Positions 46,910-55,978 are shown, counted from the stretch's first letter. The stretch: DNA of 64,000 nucleotides from a candidate division KSB3 bacterium (GCA_002748425.1 PDSJ01000022.1:1-64000); one strand, 5' to 3'. The notes: a model not told the origin generated them from the letters alone. Numbers and translations are program-made.

Positions 46910-47245
46910 GATCCCTCTGCAGAAAAACTTGACTCCGGCCATTCACAAACGGCCTCCGCTTTTGTCAAGTACACGCCGATAAGCTTTCCTCCCTCACTGT
47001 TATCGCAGGTGTTCCAGACCAGGCGAAGAAAATGTTGGAATTACTGAATTCGCTATTTTAAAGGGAAGAATCCGCCCAACAAGTCGAGTTTATCTATTAA
47101 ATATAACGTTTATTTACTTGACAAAATATTTTTGATAATCTTTACTAACAAAAGTTAATAGTTGTTATCGTACTGTTTCTGGTCGTTAGGGACAGGAGGC
47201 TGTGTTGTCGCAGGAGTGACGCTTGTTGACGGGCAGAGAGAGACT
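46910..47245. other. Intergenic region before the STAND-TPR-FGE gene
   Basis: Right flank of the IS plus the promoter region of the next gene. No gene supported. TTGACA lies at 47118-47123, with TTTACT 17 bases on. Confidence 0.5.
47143..47160 (+). promoter_or_regulatory. TACTAAC-N4-GTTAATA motif at a STAND promoter
   Basis: Overlaps the presumed -10 region following TTGACA (47118-47123), 86 bases before the start codon. It is identical, apart from the four spacer bases, to the element before the homologous ATPase gene (34901-34918, minus strand). Confidence 0.5.
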
Positions 47246-49960
47246 ATGAGTATTTCAAATCCTTATGTTGCCGGGAACCCGGTTCATGGACATAATAAAT
47301 TTATCGGACGAGACGATATTCTTCAGGATGTGCTGCGCAGCCTGAAGAATCCCGAAACGAATTCGCTTGTCTTGTTCGGTCAACGCCGGATCGGCAAAAC
47401 GTCGGTCATGTTACATGTCGAACGCACTCTTCGGGAAGAAGGGCGCTATACGCCAGTCTACTTTGACCTTCAGAATAAAGCGGCACTTTCCCTCAAAGAT
47501 GTGCTCTACCAAATGGGCCAGAAAGTGTGTGCGGCTACAGGAACGCATCTTCCTGCGTGGGAGCAATTCGACCGAAGTGGGCAATTTTTTTATACGCGCT
47601 TCATTCCGTCGGTGATCGAAGGCTGGGAAGAGCACCAGCTCGTCCTCTTGCTGGATGAGTTTGATGTACTCGATATGCCGTATATTGAAGAACGGGCCGG
47701 CAGAACATTTTTTCCCTTTATGCAGCGCTGGCTGAAAGTCGCCCAGGATGTCCAGTTCGTTTTTGTGTTGGGAAGAAGGCCGGAAGAACTTTCGACCAAT
47801 ACGCTGGCGGCCTTTAAAAATATTCCTTCACGGAAAATTTCATTGATGCCGCGAGACGCCTGCGAGAAAATCATCCGGCAGTCGGAGCAGAATGAAAGTC
47901 TTTTCTGGAGTGAAGACGCGGTTGAACGGCTGTGGTATTGGACACAGGGGCATCCCTACTTCACACAGCTTTTGTGCAGCGAAATTTGGGACGCCAGTCA
48001 AATGATGCGGAGTGCCGGCTATGATCGTCTGTATAGCCGAAGTGGACAGCCACAAAGGGGGCAGCATATCCCCATTGTCCGTCAAGCAGCAGTCGACGCC
48101 TCGCTTGAGCGGGCTCTTGAGCAGGGAGCGAATGCCTTTCAATGGATTTGGAACAGTTTACCGCCGGCCGAACGAGTGATAATGGCGGCGATTGCAGAGT
48201 GTCAAGACGATGAGATCAGTCTTGACACTCTGACGGATATTCTCCGGCGCAGCAAGGTCAGCTTGATACTGCGGGAACTCAAATTGGCTCCGGAAACCCT
48301 GGTTCTCTCTGACTTGCTGCGGCGTTCGTCAAACGACCATTACCGTTTTGCCGTCCCAATGCTGCGCCGCTGGGTTTCTGAAGAAAAAGCCCTGCGGCGT
48401 GTCAAAGCAGAGCTTGATAACCTGGAGCCGCTGGCGGAATCTCTCTACCGCAGTGGTGAAGGCTTTTATAAAATGGGGAAGTATGTCGAGGCAGAACGTT
48501 TACTGCGGAATGCGTTAAATGTCAATCCTAATCATTTTCGCGCACAGTTGCTGCTGGGCCAGTCTCTGCTTGGTCAGGGCAAGCCTGCTGAGGCAGTCGA
48601 CGTGCTGGAACTCGCCTATCAGTTCGATCGGCGCTCCGCGCAGTCGAACTATGTCGGGGCCCTGTTGGCTCTGGCGGATGAGCAGCGCGGGAAAGAGCAG
48701 CTTCAGACGTATAATCGTATCTTGGGCATTGAACCGAACCAAGTCATCGCGCTCAAGAAAAAACATTCTTTCCTATTGAATGCTGCGAGGGTATCTGCCC
48801 AAAAAGGAGACTTTGAGACTGCTCTGAAACTTTATCGCTACCTCGGAGACCAGGATGGCATCAACAGCGTGACAGCAGGGCGTCAGAAATTCTCCGAACG
48901 ATTGAGTCGCGCCGAACAGCATGAACGTCATGAAGAATGGAAGGAAGCGATCCGTCTTTACAGGGCAGTCCTTAAGGAGTTTCCTGATCGTGAAGACTGG
49001 CAGGAACGCCTGGCAGCGGCCAAAAAGCAGAAAAGGCTGGCAGAATACTATTTTTATGCCAATGCTGCTTTGCAGCAAGATAAGCTGAAACTCGCCCAGA
49101 AATTTTTTGCAAAGGTTGTTGCTATGCAGCCCGAGTATAAAGACGCGCTGCGTTATCTGCTGTTGACCGTGACAGGGATTGACCTCGAGGAAATCTTAAA
49201 GGAGAATCGACTGGCTCGTGGGCAGCAGCGGCTCGAAACACTGGATCGGGATATCAGTCTGGAAATGGTGTTCATTCCGGCAGGCAGCTTTCTGATGGGA
49301 TCACCGGACAGTGAAGAGGGGCGGTTTGAACGCGAAGGGCCGCAGCACACAGTTTCCCTGCAAAGCTTTTATCTCAGCAAATATCCGATCACCCAGGCCC
49401 AGTGGAGTTCTGTCATGGGAAGCAATCCAGCACGTTTTGCAGGCAGTACGCGTCCGGTCGAAAGCGTCAATTGGTATGATGCGCTGTCATTCTGTGAGCG
49501 TCTTTCCGAGTTGAGTGGGCGCCACTATCGCCTGCCCAGTGAGGCGGAATGGGAGTATGCCTGTCGCGCCGGAACCAAAGGCCCCTTTTATTTCGGGAAA
49601 ATCATCAGTTTCGAACTCGCGAATTACGACGCCAGTCAGGGATACAAGAGTGCTGAGCCAGTCGGTGAATTTCGCGGAGAAACTACAGAGGTCGGCAGTT
49701 TTTTGTCAAACCGCTTTGGGCTCTGTGATATGCACGGCAATGTTTTGGAATGGTGTGCAGACTACTGGCATCAGGATTACACCAACGCGCCGGAAGACGG
49801 TGCTGTCTGGGAGTCAAAAGGTCATAAGCGCTTACGGGTGCTGCGGGGCGGAGCCTGGGATATCTTGCCCAATGGCTGTCGCAGCGCCTTCCGAGATTTC
49901 GACGATCCGGCTAACTCCGAAGCCAGTTACGGCTTCCGGGTCGCAGTCTCTGACTGGTAA
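47246..49960 (+). CDS. STAND ATPase-TPR-FGE-sulfatase-domain protein
   Basis: 904 residues in three parts. Residues 1-400 are a STAND/AAA-like ATPase (NPYVAGNPV; Walker A GQRRIGKTS at 45-53; Walker B LVLLLDEFDVL; VFVLGRRPEELS) closely related to the protein at 33695. About 400-660 are TPR-like repeats (YKMGKYVEAERLLRNALNVN). About 671-904 are a formylglycine-generating-enzyme/C-type-lectin-like domain (MVFIPAGSFLMGSP, LPSEAEWEYACRAGT, GLCDMHGNVLEWCADYW, RVLRGGAWD, YGFRVAVSDW). The combination suggests a ligand-sensing switch. No membrane segment. The frame is open to 47162; ATG 47246 matches its homologue's start. Confidence 0.9.
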   Translation: MSISNPYVAGNPVHGHNKFIGRDDILQDVLRSLKNPETNSLVLFGQRRIGKTSVMLHVERTLREEGRYTPVYFDLQNKAALSLKDVLYQMGQKVCAATGTHLPAWEQFDRSGQFFYTRFIPSVIEGWEEHQLVLLLDEFDVLDMPYIEERAGRTFFPFMQRWLKVAQDVQFVFVLGRRPEELSTNTLAAFKNIPSRKISLMPRDACEKIIRQSEQNESLFWSEDAVERLWYWTQGHPYFTQLLCSEIWDASQMMRSAGYDRLYSRSGQPQRGQHIPIVRQAAVDASLERALEQGANAFQWIWNSLPPAERVIMAAIAECQDDEISLDTLTDILRRSKVSLILRELKLAPETLVLSDLLRRSSNDHYRFAVPMLRRWVSEEKALRRVKAELDNLEPLAESLYRSGEGFYKMGKYVEAERLLRNALNVNPNHFRAQLLLGQSLLGQGKPAEAVDVLELAYQFDRRSAQSNYVGALLALADEQRGKEQLQTYNRILGIEPNQVIALKKKHSFLLNAARVSAQKGDFETALKLYRYLGDQDGINSVTAGRQKFSERLSRAEQHERHEEWKEAIRLYRAVLKEFPDREDWQERLAAAKKQKRLAEYYFYANAALQQDKLKLAQKFFAKVVAMQPEYKDALRYLLLTVTGIDLEEILKENRLARGQQRLETLDRDISLEMVFIPAGSFLMGSPDSEEGRFEREGPQHTVSLQSFYLSKYPITQAQWSSVMGSNPARFAGSTRPVESVNWYDALSFCERLSELSGRHYRLPSEAEWEYACRAGTKGPFYFGKIISFELANYDASQGYKSAEPVGEFRGETTEVGSFLSNRFGLCDMHGNVLEWCADYWHQDYTNAPEDGAVWESKGHKRLRVLRGGAWDILPNGCRSAFRDFDDPANSEASYGFRVAVSDW

Positions 49961-49990
49961 CTTCGGCCTTAATTACTTTTTCGAAAGAAC

Positions 49991-50019
49991 TTGACAGAAA
50001 TTCTCAGACTTTCTATACT
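49991..50019 (+). promoter_or_regulatory. Promoter of the rpmH operon
   Basis: TTGACA (49991-49996), a 17-base spacer and TATACT (50014-50019), close to the sigma70 consensus, leaving a leader of about 140 bases before rpmH. Confidence 0.75.
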
Positions 50020-50164
50020 GCCGGCGTTCTTGAGGCGACTACATATATCCCCTTGTTTTTATAAGGGTTATAAGGTTTTATGCTCTGTAAGTTTGTGCCG
50101 CTGCCCTCTGGAATGCTGTTGTCACAATTGCTGATTTTATTGAATTGCCGAAGGAGAAAAAACT

Positions 50165-50299
50165 GTGAAAAGAACCTACCAACCCAAAAATATTGTGAGA
50201 AAGCGTGTGCACGGTTTTCGCGCCCGTATGAGGACTAAAGCAGGTCGTCTTGTTTTGAAGAGGCGCCGTGCCAAGGGACGCAAACGTTTAACAGTGTAA
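50165..50299 (+). CDS. rpmH: 50S ribosomal protein L34
   Basis: 44 residues, the usual L34 length: [20 protein letters not shown], then [20 protein letters not shown]. The start is a GTG with GGAG nine bases upstream. It is the first gene of the conserved rpmH-rnpA-yidD-yidC run. Confidence 0.97.
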   Translation: MKRTYQPKNIVRKRVHGFRARMRTKAGRLVLKRRRAKGRKRLTV

Positions 50300-50358
50300 G
50301 ATGCGTCCGGATTCTGCCGAAGACATTCACGGAACGGCAGGGGCGGAACGTAGAATTC

Positions 50359-50691
50359 ATGCCTGAGTGTTTTGCTCAACATGAGCGGATTAAACGGAAG
50401 ACTGATTTTCAGCGGGTATATCAGGAGGGAAGCAAGAGGGTTTCCTCTTCTTTTATTCTGTATAGTACGATCGAACAGGGCCGATCATACTGCCGTTTAG
50501 GCATCACAGCCAGTCGTAAAGTCGGTAATGCCGTTGTACGAAATCGTTGTAAACGTGTGCTGCGGGAAATCTTTCGACGGCATAAGCCGCTCTTACCCCA
50601 AGGAATGGATATTGTTGTCGTGGTCAGGCGGGCAATGACTGAAAAACGATATCACGAAATCCTCGATGAATTTTGTTGTGCCCTCTCGTAA
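50359..50691 (+). CDS. rnpA: Ribonuclease P protein component
   Basis: 110 residues. The basic subunit that helps the RNase P RNA mature tRNA 5' ends. The family motif is GNAVVRNRCKRVLREIFRR, preceded by RLGITASRKV; the N-terminus is ERIKRKTDFQRVYQEG. Length is normal. It follows rpmH in the universal order. No strong Shine-Dalgarno before ATG 50359, so translation may rely on the upstream gene. Confidence 0.95.
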   Translation: MPECFAQHERIKRKTDFQRVYQEGSKRVSSSFILYSTIEQGRSYCRLGITASRKVGNAVVRNRCKRVLREIFRRHKPLLPQGMDIVVVVRRAMTEKRYHEILDEFCCALS

Positions 50692-50751
50692 ATATTCTAT
50701 GTTTTTGATGCGAGCCTTTCATGGCAGATATAATTCCTCTGCCCGCACATA

Positions 50752-50961
50752 ATGCAAGGTATCCTTATTTCACTGATAACAATTTACCAGAAGTATATAT
50801 CCCCTTTTTTTCCACCGACATGCCGTTTCTACCCGACATGTTCCGAATATGGCATTCAGGCGTTACGCAGATATGGCGCGCTGAAAGGTTCGTGGCTGAC
50901 GCTGTGGCGGCTTATGCGCTGCCAGCCCTTTTCCAAAGGCGGCAACGATCCGCTGAGATAG
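50752..50961 (+). CDS. yidD: Membrane protein insertion efficiency factor YidD
   Basis: 69 residues with the YidD pattern: [55 protein letters not shown]. The conserved Cys and the amphipathic N-terminal helix are present. It helps YidC-dependent insertion at the inner membrane. It lies between rnpA and yidC as usual. No clear Shine-Dalgarno for ATG 50752. Confidence 0.93.
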   Translation: MQGILISLITIYQKYISPFFPPTCRFYPTCSEYGIQALRRYGALKGSWLTLWRLMRCQPFSKGGNDPLR

Positions 50962-51027
50962 CGTACAGCACTGTACATGACAAAATGTCGGTGTTTCCGT
51001 AAAGAAAAACAGGGGACGTGAGCAATT

Positions 51028-52758
51028 ATGGAAAAAAACACGATACTTGCTATCGTACTTTCACTGCTTGTGTTAGTGGCCTGGCAGTACTTGTTTGTTG
51101 CGCCTCAGCAGCAACAACTGATGGAAGAGCAAACTGGTCTGGAGGAGTCACCGAGACAGCAGGAGCAGTCTGACGGTGACGGGTCTTTTGTACAGACTAC
51201 TGAAGGGCAGGAGATGGCTGCTGTAAGAGATGCCCTGCCTTCTGACGAAGAGCAGCCGGGAGAGATCAATGAACTTGCAGAAGATCTCCTGATTGAAACG
51301 CCTCTCATTCGGGTGGTGATCACGACTCAAGGTGCGCGTATCAAATCGTGGCAGCTCTTGGACCATAAAGACCTCAATGATGAACCGCTTGAGCTGATTA
51401 CGGAGGATGCGCAACGGCGCGGCCAATATGCGCTGGCAGTGTTCACAGGTGAGAAAGAACTTGATCGTGAGTTGAATACGGGATTGTATTCCGCGCCGAA
51501 TACGCCCCTGAAGCTTGCTTACGGCGACGAGGCGATGAGCCTGACACTGACTTACCGTCTGGCGAGTGGCGGTGCCTTTAGCAAGACATTTCTCTTCCAT
51601 GCTGATTCGTATGTTGTCGATGTGACCGCGCATTTTGACGCAGAATCCTTTGAGGGAAAAGCACTTTCGATGGTCTGGGGGCCCGGCGCTGGTGTGCACC
51701 TTGAGGATGCCATGCGCTTTGAGGCTGGCCTTGTCTGGCAGAGAGGCACAGCAAAGCCGGAGCGTGTGGCTGCCAAAAAATTGACGGGCTCACGAATAGA
51801 ACAATCTGTCGAATGGGTTGCACTGAATCGTAAATATTTTACAGTTGCACTTTTTCCGATGAGTGCTGCCAATACACTTTCGATTCAAAAAATTACCATT
51901 CACCCGGCAAATCCGGATGACAAAATCAATCCGGTTCGCCAGGTCCTGGTTGGTCTCAGTCAAGCTCTGTCCGGTGGAGAATGTCGTCTCAGTGTCTATG
52001 CCGGACCGAAAAAACGTTCGGAACTCGCACGCACGCATCAAGGATTTGAAAAGTTACTGGATTACGGCTTCTTCGGTTTTATTGCCGAACCACTGGCTCA
52101 ATTCATGGACTATTTGTACCTTTATGTTGGCAATTACGGGGTGGTGATAATTTGTCTGACAATTCTGATTAAAATTCTTTTCTTTCCATTGACGTATAAG
52201 AGTTTTACCTCAATGAAGAAAATGCAGGATATTCAGCCGGAAATGAAAAAGCTGCAGGAAAAATACAAAGACGACAAACAGCGGCTTAACCAGGAAATGA
52301 TGGCCTTTTATAAGGAAAAAGGAGTCAATCCCATGGGCGGGTGTCTGCCTATGGTACTCCAGATTCCCGTTTTTTTCGCCTTATATCAAACCCTCTCGCA
52401 GTCAATCGAGCTGCGCGGCGCATCCTTTCTCTGGATTTCCGATTTATCCTCGACGGAAACCCTCTTTTTTAAACCGCTGGTGCTGTTGATGGGAGCCAGC
52501 ATGTTTCTCCAGCAGTCAATGACTCCGACGACCGCTGATAACAGGCAAGCCCAGATGTTCAAATTCATGCCGATTCTGTTTACCGCCATGTTCTGGAATT
52601 TCCCGTCAGGGCTTGTGTTGTATTGGTTCATGAATAACATACTCACGATTGGGCAGCAATATCTGATCAACAAACGGGGACCTGCGAAGAAAGCGCATGA
52701 GGCGAAAGAGGAAACCCCCTCGAAGAAGTCATATAAACAACGCAAAAAAGGAAAATAA
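51028..52758 (+). CDS. yidC: Membrane protein insertase YidC
   Basis: 576 residues of the Gram-negative type: an N-terminal signal anchor (LAIVLSLLVLVAWQYLFV), a long periplasmic beta-domain (about 70-360) and the conserved five-helix C-terminal core starting LYLYVGNYGVVIICLTILIK, with KEKGVNPMGGCLPMVLQIPV and a basic cytosolic tail. It inserts inner-membrane proteins alone or with SecYEG. GGGGACGTGAG precedes ATG 51028. The large periplasmic domain supports a two-membrane envelope. Confidence 0.97.
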   Translation: MEKNTILAIVLSLLVLVAWQYLFVAPQQQQLMEEQTGLEESPRQQEQSDGDGSFVQTTEGQEMAAVRDALPSDEEQPGEINELAEDLLIETPLIRVVITTQGARIKSWQLLDHKDLNDEPLELITEDAQRRGQYALAVFTGEKELDRELNTGLYSAPNTPLKLAYGDEAMSLTLTYRLASGGAFSKTFLFHADSYVVDVTAHFDAESFEGKALSMVWGPGAGVHLEDAMRFEAGLVWQRGTAKPERVAAKKLTGSRIEQSVEWVALNRKYFTVALFPMSAANTLSIQKITIHPANPDDKINPVRQVLVGLSQALSGGECRLSVYAGPKKRSELARTHQGFEKLLDYGFFGFIAEPLAQFMDYLYLYVGNYGVVIICLTILIKILFFPLTYKSFTSMKKMQDIQPEMKKLQEKYKDDKQRLNQEMMAFYKEKGVNPMGGCLPMVLQIPVFFALYQTLSQSIELRGASFLWISDLSSTETLFFKPLVLLMGASMFLQQSMTPTTADNRQAQMFKFMPILFTAMFWNFPSGLVLYWFMNNILTIGQQYLINKRGPAKKAHEAKEETPSKKSYKQRKKGK

Positions 52759-52824
52759 ATTCTGACGCGATCAGACCAGTATGCCCGAACAGCCAATACC
52801 TTAGGAGAGAAGGAGAGCGACATC

Positions 52825-53793
52825 ATGAGAACACTAGAACAGGAAGGAAAAACCGTAGATGATGCTATCAGCAAAGCTCTTGAAGCATTTAATGTCAGTC
52901 GAGATCAGATTTCCGTAGAAATTCTTGAAGAAGGCAGCCGAGGACTCTTCGGCCTGCTGGGGACACGACCTGCAAAAATTCGGGTAAAAGTCACACAAGA
53001 TGTCAGCTATGATAAGATGAAGGAAGAGCTTCGCTCTGTGCAGCCGACGAGGTCGCAGGAAAAGGACAGTCAGAAGAAAGACGTTGAGCGCAAAACCAGC
53101 CGGCCCAGCAAGCAGCAGAGCTCACGGAGTAAAGACCGTCCGTCTCAGCAGCGCACAGATGGAGAGATCCGGAGAGAGCAGAAAAAGGAAGAGGAGAACG
53201 TAGCTGCACACGAACGTTCAAAAGAGCAGACGGCAGATCAGGCTGCGAAAGAACACATGCCTGAACGTCCGAAAGGATATGATGAAAAACGGCTTCAGCA
53301 GATTACTGAAAAGGCCAAGGAAGCTCTTAGCGTCATTCTCGCAAATTTACAAATTGAGTATAAAGTTGAGGTAAAACGCCGTGACGATCAGATTTTGATG
53401 AATATCCATTGTGACAATGAGAATTTTTTGATCGGACGACGCGGGACAACACTGGATGCGGTCCAATATCTTGTGAATCGAATTGCCAACAAAGACGTTG
53501 AAGAAAAAATTCAAGTGGTTCTGGATACGTCCGATTATCGCAGGAACCGTAAACAACGACTTGAAGAACTCGCGTTACGCCTGTCCCGCCGAGTCAAGGC
53601 GACCGGAAAATCTGTGACTGTGGCTCCGATGAACCCGCATGACCGCCGCATTATTCATCTGACGCTTCAGAACGACTCGTCGATCCGGACTCTGAGCCGC
53701 GGTTCCGGCTTTATGCGGCGTATCATTATCTCGTCAAACCGCTCATTCAGGCAGCATAAATCATCATCCTCCGCGTCAGAACAGGAAACGTGA
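52825..53793 (+). CDS. jag: RNA-binding protein Jag/KhpB
   Basis: 322 residues. A Jag-N domain (EQEGKTVDDAISKALEAF to GLFGLLGTRPAKI), a long charged, disordered linker (about 70-155), a type II KH domain (LIGRRGTTLDAVQYLVNRI) and an R3H domain (VAPMNPHDRRIIHLTLQ). The linker is longer than in many homologues. Jag/KhpB binds RNA and influences cell elongation or division in Gram-positive bacteria; its role here is inferred. AAGGAGAG precedes the ATG. It sits between yidC and mnmE as in many genomes. Confidence 0.95.
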   Translation: MRTLEQEGKTVDDAISKALEAFNVSRDQISVEILEEGSRGLFGLLGTRPAKIRVKVTQDVSYDKMKEELRSVQPTRSQEKDSQKKDVERKTSRPSKQQSSRSKDRPSQQRTDGEIRREQKKEEENVAAHERSKEQTADQAAKEHMPERPKGYDEKRLQQITEKAKEALSVILANLQIEYKVEVKRRDDQILMNIHCDNENFLIGRRGTTLDAVQYLVNRIANKDVEEKIQVVLDTSDYRRNRKQRLEELALRLSRRVKATGKSVTVAPMNPHDRRIIHLTLQNDSSIRTLSRGSGFMRRIIISSNRSFRQHKSSSSASEQET

Positions 53794-53807
53794 AGGAGAG
53801 AGTTTTT

Positions 53808-53882
53808 ATGACACGACCTGACAGGGTTTCATATCCTGTCAGGTCGTGGTGTGTCATGACTCATGCCAATTCTCAGCGATGA
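53808..53882 (+). CDS. Possible 24-residue leader ORF overlapping the mnmE start
   Basis: Begins with MTRPDRVSYPVRSWCVM and stops at TGA 53880-53882, inside mnmE (another frame, 20-base overlap). It has a good AAGGAGAG Shine-Dalgarno and its coding sequence spans a perfect 14-bp stem. mnmE itself has no clear Shine-Dalgarno outside that stem, so translation of this ORF could open the hairpin. Inference only. Confidence 0.35.
   Translation: MTRPDRVSYPVRSWCVMTHANSQR
53812..53848. promoter_or_regulatory. 14-bp perfect hairpin between jag and mnmE
   Basis: CACGACCTGACAGG (53812-53825) pairs with CCTGTCAGGTCGTG (53835-53848) over a 9-base loop, 14 bases before the mnmE start. There is no T run, so it is not a standard terminator. 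It may control mnmE translation or be a processing site. Confidence 0.75.
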
Positions 53883-55251
53883 TGATACGATTGCTGCGAT
53901 TTCCACAGCCGCAGGAGAGGGGGCGATCGGCATTGTTCGCCTTAGTGGTCCCCAGGCATTGCGTATCGCGCAAGACATCTTTGTGGGCACGTATCGGCAG
54001 TTACTGCCGGACGCGCCCGGCTATTCCCTGTTGCACGGCTGCGTTACGCATCCTCACTCCGGCAAGATTCTGGATGAAGTCTTGCTTGCTGTCATGCGTG
54101 CTCCCCGTTCTTATACCCGTGAAGATCTCGTGGAATTTCACTGTCACGGCGGGCGCATCGTCTTGCGTGATGTATTGGCTCTGGTTCTGGAACAGGGAGC
54201 ACGCCTGGCGGAATCCGGGGAGTTCACAAAGCGCGCTTTTCTCAACGGGCGCCTTGATCTGGTTCAGGCTGAATCAGTAATCGACATTATCCGGGCTAAA
54301 AGCGACGCTGGCCTGCAGCTTGCCGTCCAGCAGCTCCACGGGAAACTGTCCTCACAGGTCAAGCGTTTACGCGATGAGTTGCAGCAACTTCTGGCGCTGA
54401 TTGAGGCGTCAATTGATTTTGCGGATGAGGAGATCGAAGTCATTGAGTATGATCGTATCCAGGAGGGGCTGCAGACGGCGCTTGACGAATGCGCTCACCT
54501 GCTGGCCAGTGCGCAGGAAGGTAAAATCGCGCGTGATGGCTTGAGCGTGGCGATCGCGGGCAAACCGAATGTAGGCAAATCGAGCCTGATGAACGTGTTT
54601 TTGCAGGAAGAACGGGCGATTGTGACTTCTATCCCAGGAACGACCCGTGATACGGTTGAGGACTATATCACGCTCGAAGGTGTGCCGATCAGGCTGATCG
54701 ATACAGCCGGTATTCGACGTACTGATGACCGTCTGGAGGGTTTAGGCGTCGCACGCAGCCGTCAAATGCTGCAACAGGCTGATCTCGTTCTCTGTCTTTT
54801 TGACAGTTCATCTCCATGGGAGCAAGAGGATGAAGATTTTGTGAAACTTGCGCGTGCTGAAGCACAAGCCGTTGTGTTCAATAAAATCGATCTGCCGCCG
54901 CAGCTTTCCGAACAGGACACGCTGTCCAGGTTCCCAGACGGAACCCCGGCCTTCCGTATTTCGGTAACGCAGCAGCTTGGGCTCGATGAGCTGAAGCATG
55001 CTCTGGCAGAGCACGTGACGGCCCGGCCGCTCGAAAGCATCGCTGTGACGAATGTACGTCATACGCATGCCTTGCAGCAGACCGTTCAAAGCCTGAACTA
55101 CGCTCAGGAATCGACGCGCAGCGGGATGTCGCAGGAGTTTATCGTCCTCGATATTCGAAATGCCCTGGACCACTTGGGAGAGATCAGTGGCGAAACAACC
55201 ACCGAGGACATCCTTAATCGCATCTTCTCGACCTTTTGTATCGGTAAATGA
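53863..55251 (+). CDS. mnmE: tRNA modification GTPase MnmE
   Basis: 462 residues. With MnmG it installs the 5-carboxymethylaminomethyl group on wobble U34 of tRNA. The N-terminal tetrahydrofolate-binding domain opens DTIAAISTAAGEGAIGIVRL; the G domain has GKPNVGKSSLMN (G1), TRDTVEDYI (G2), DTAGIR (G3) and NKID (G4); the protein ends in FCIGK, whose Cys is the family's catalytic residue. Length is standard. ATG 53863 lacks an obvious Shine-Dalgarno and is overlapped by a small leader ORF. Confidence 0.97.
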   Translation: MPILSDDDTIAAISTAAGEGAIGIVRLSGPQALRIAQDIFVGTYRQLLPDAPGYSLLHGCVTHPHSGKILDEVLLAVMRAPRSYTREDLVEFHCHGGRIVLRDVLALVLEQGARLAESGEFTKRAFLNGRLDLVQAESVIDIIRAKSDAGLQLAVQQLHGKLSSQVKRLRDELQQLLALIEASIDFADEEIEVIEYDRIQEGLQTALDECAHLLASAQEGKIARDGLSVAIAGKPNVGKSSLMNVFLQEERAIVTSIPGTTRDTVEDYITLEGVPIRLIDTAGIRRTDDRLEGLGVARSRQMLQQADLVLCLFDSSSPWEQEDEDFVKLARAEAQAVVFNKIDLPPQLSEQDTLSRFPDGTPAFRISVTQQLGLDELKHALAEHVTARPLESIAVTNVRHTHALQQTVQSLNYAQESTRSGMSQEFIVLDIRNALDHLGEISGETTTEDILNRIFSTFCIGK

Positions 55252-55281
55252 GATTGTTGTCTCGAACAGAATCCTGTTGTG

Positions 55282-55953
55282 ATGAGCGGATTTGAAGAGT
55301 TTCGTGTGCTGTTACGACAAGAGCTGGCCGCTCTGAACCTGACACTGCATGCCGACCAGGAGCAGCAGTTTTTTGTCTATTTTCAGGAACTGCGGAAGTG
55401 GAATCAGAAGATCAATCTCAGCGGTAACGATGATGAAGTCTTTGTGGTTCAACAGCATTTCATCGATTCCCTGAGCTGTACCCTGACGTCTGTTCCTTTC
55501 GAACGAGCGCATCTGCTGGATATTGGGACCGGTGCCGGTTTTCCCGGCCTGCCGCTGAAAATCTATTTTCCGGATATGCACGTGACGCTTGTCGATGCGG
55601 TGTCCAAAAAAATCATTTTTCTGCGCCACCTCTGTCGGCAGCTCGGACTCTTCGGGGTCACGTGTCTGGCAGCACGACTCCCCGCACAGAAAACGTCAGA
55701 CTTCCCGACCAGCGGCTTTGATGTGATTGTCTCGCGAGCGGTCGGCAGTCTACGGGATGTGCTGATAGCAGCTGTCCCGTTATTGGCTTCTGACGGCTCG
55801 ATCCTCTTGCAGCGCGGCAAGAAAGGGCTGCAAGAAATCGAGGAAAACCAACTGTTCCTCCAGGAGCAGAGCCTGCAAGTTGCTGAACGTCGTGAACTTC
55901 GTCTGCCTTTCCTCAGTGCTCCCCGTTATCTCTTCACTTTTCATGTGTTGTAG
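55282..55953 (+). CDS. rsmG: 16S rRNA (guanine-527-N7) methyltransferase RsmG
   Basis: 223 residues. The SAM-binding motif is LLDIGTGAGFPGLPLKI, followed by VTLVDAVSKKIIFLRHL and DVIVSRAVGSL; the N-terminal helix has RKWNQKINLSG. All are classic RsmG (GidB) signatures. It starts 30 bases after mnmE at ATG 55282 or the adjoining GTG 55279, with no strong Shine-Dalgarno. It ends the rpmH-to-rsmG run; mnmG and parAB are not seen after it. Confidence 0.95.
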   Translation: MSGFEEFRVLLRQELAALNLTLHADQEQQFFVYFQELRKWNQKINLSGNDDEVFVVQQHFIDSLSCTLTSVPFERAHLLDIGTGAGFPGLPLKIYFPDMHVTLVDAVSKKIIFLRHLCRQLGLFGVTCLAARLPAQKTSDFPTSGFDVIVSRAVGSLRDVLIAAVPLLASDGSILLQRGKKGLQEIEENQLFLQEQSLQVAERRELRLPFLSAPRYLFTFHVL

Positions 55954-55978
55954 AAAACGCTGTTCTCAAAAATAATGC

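Noticed and set aside
46905..46920. Target-site duplication flanking the complete IS
   Set aside because: The bases before 45601 and after 46909 do not repeat; the insertion may be old or the flank rearranged.
49840..49960. Variable region of a diversity-generating retroelement at the 3' end of the STAND-TPR-FGE gene
   Set aside because: No template repeat or reverse transcriptase is present in the window, so it is kept only as a hypothesis under findings.
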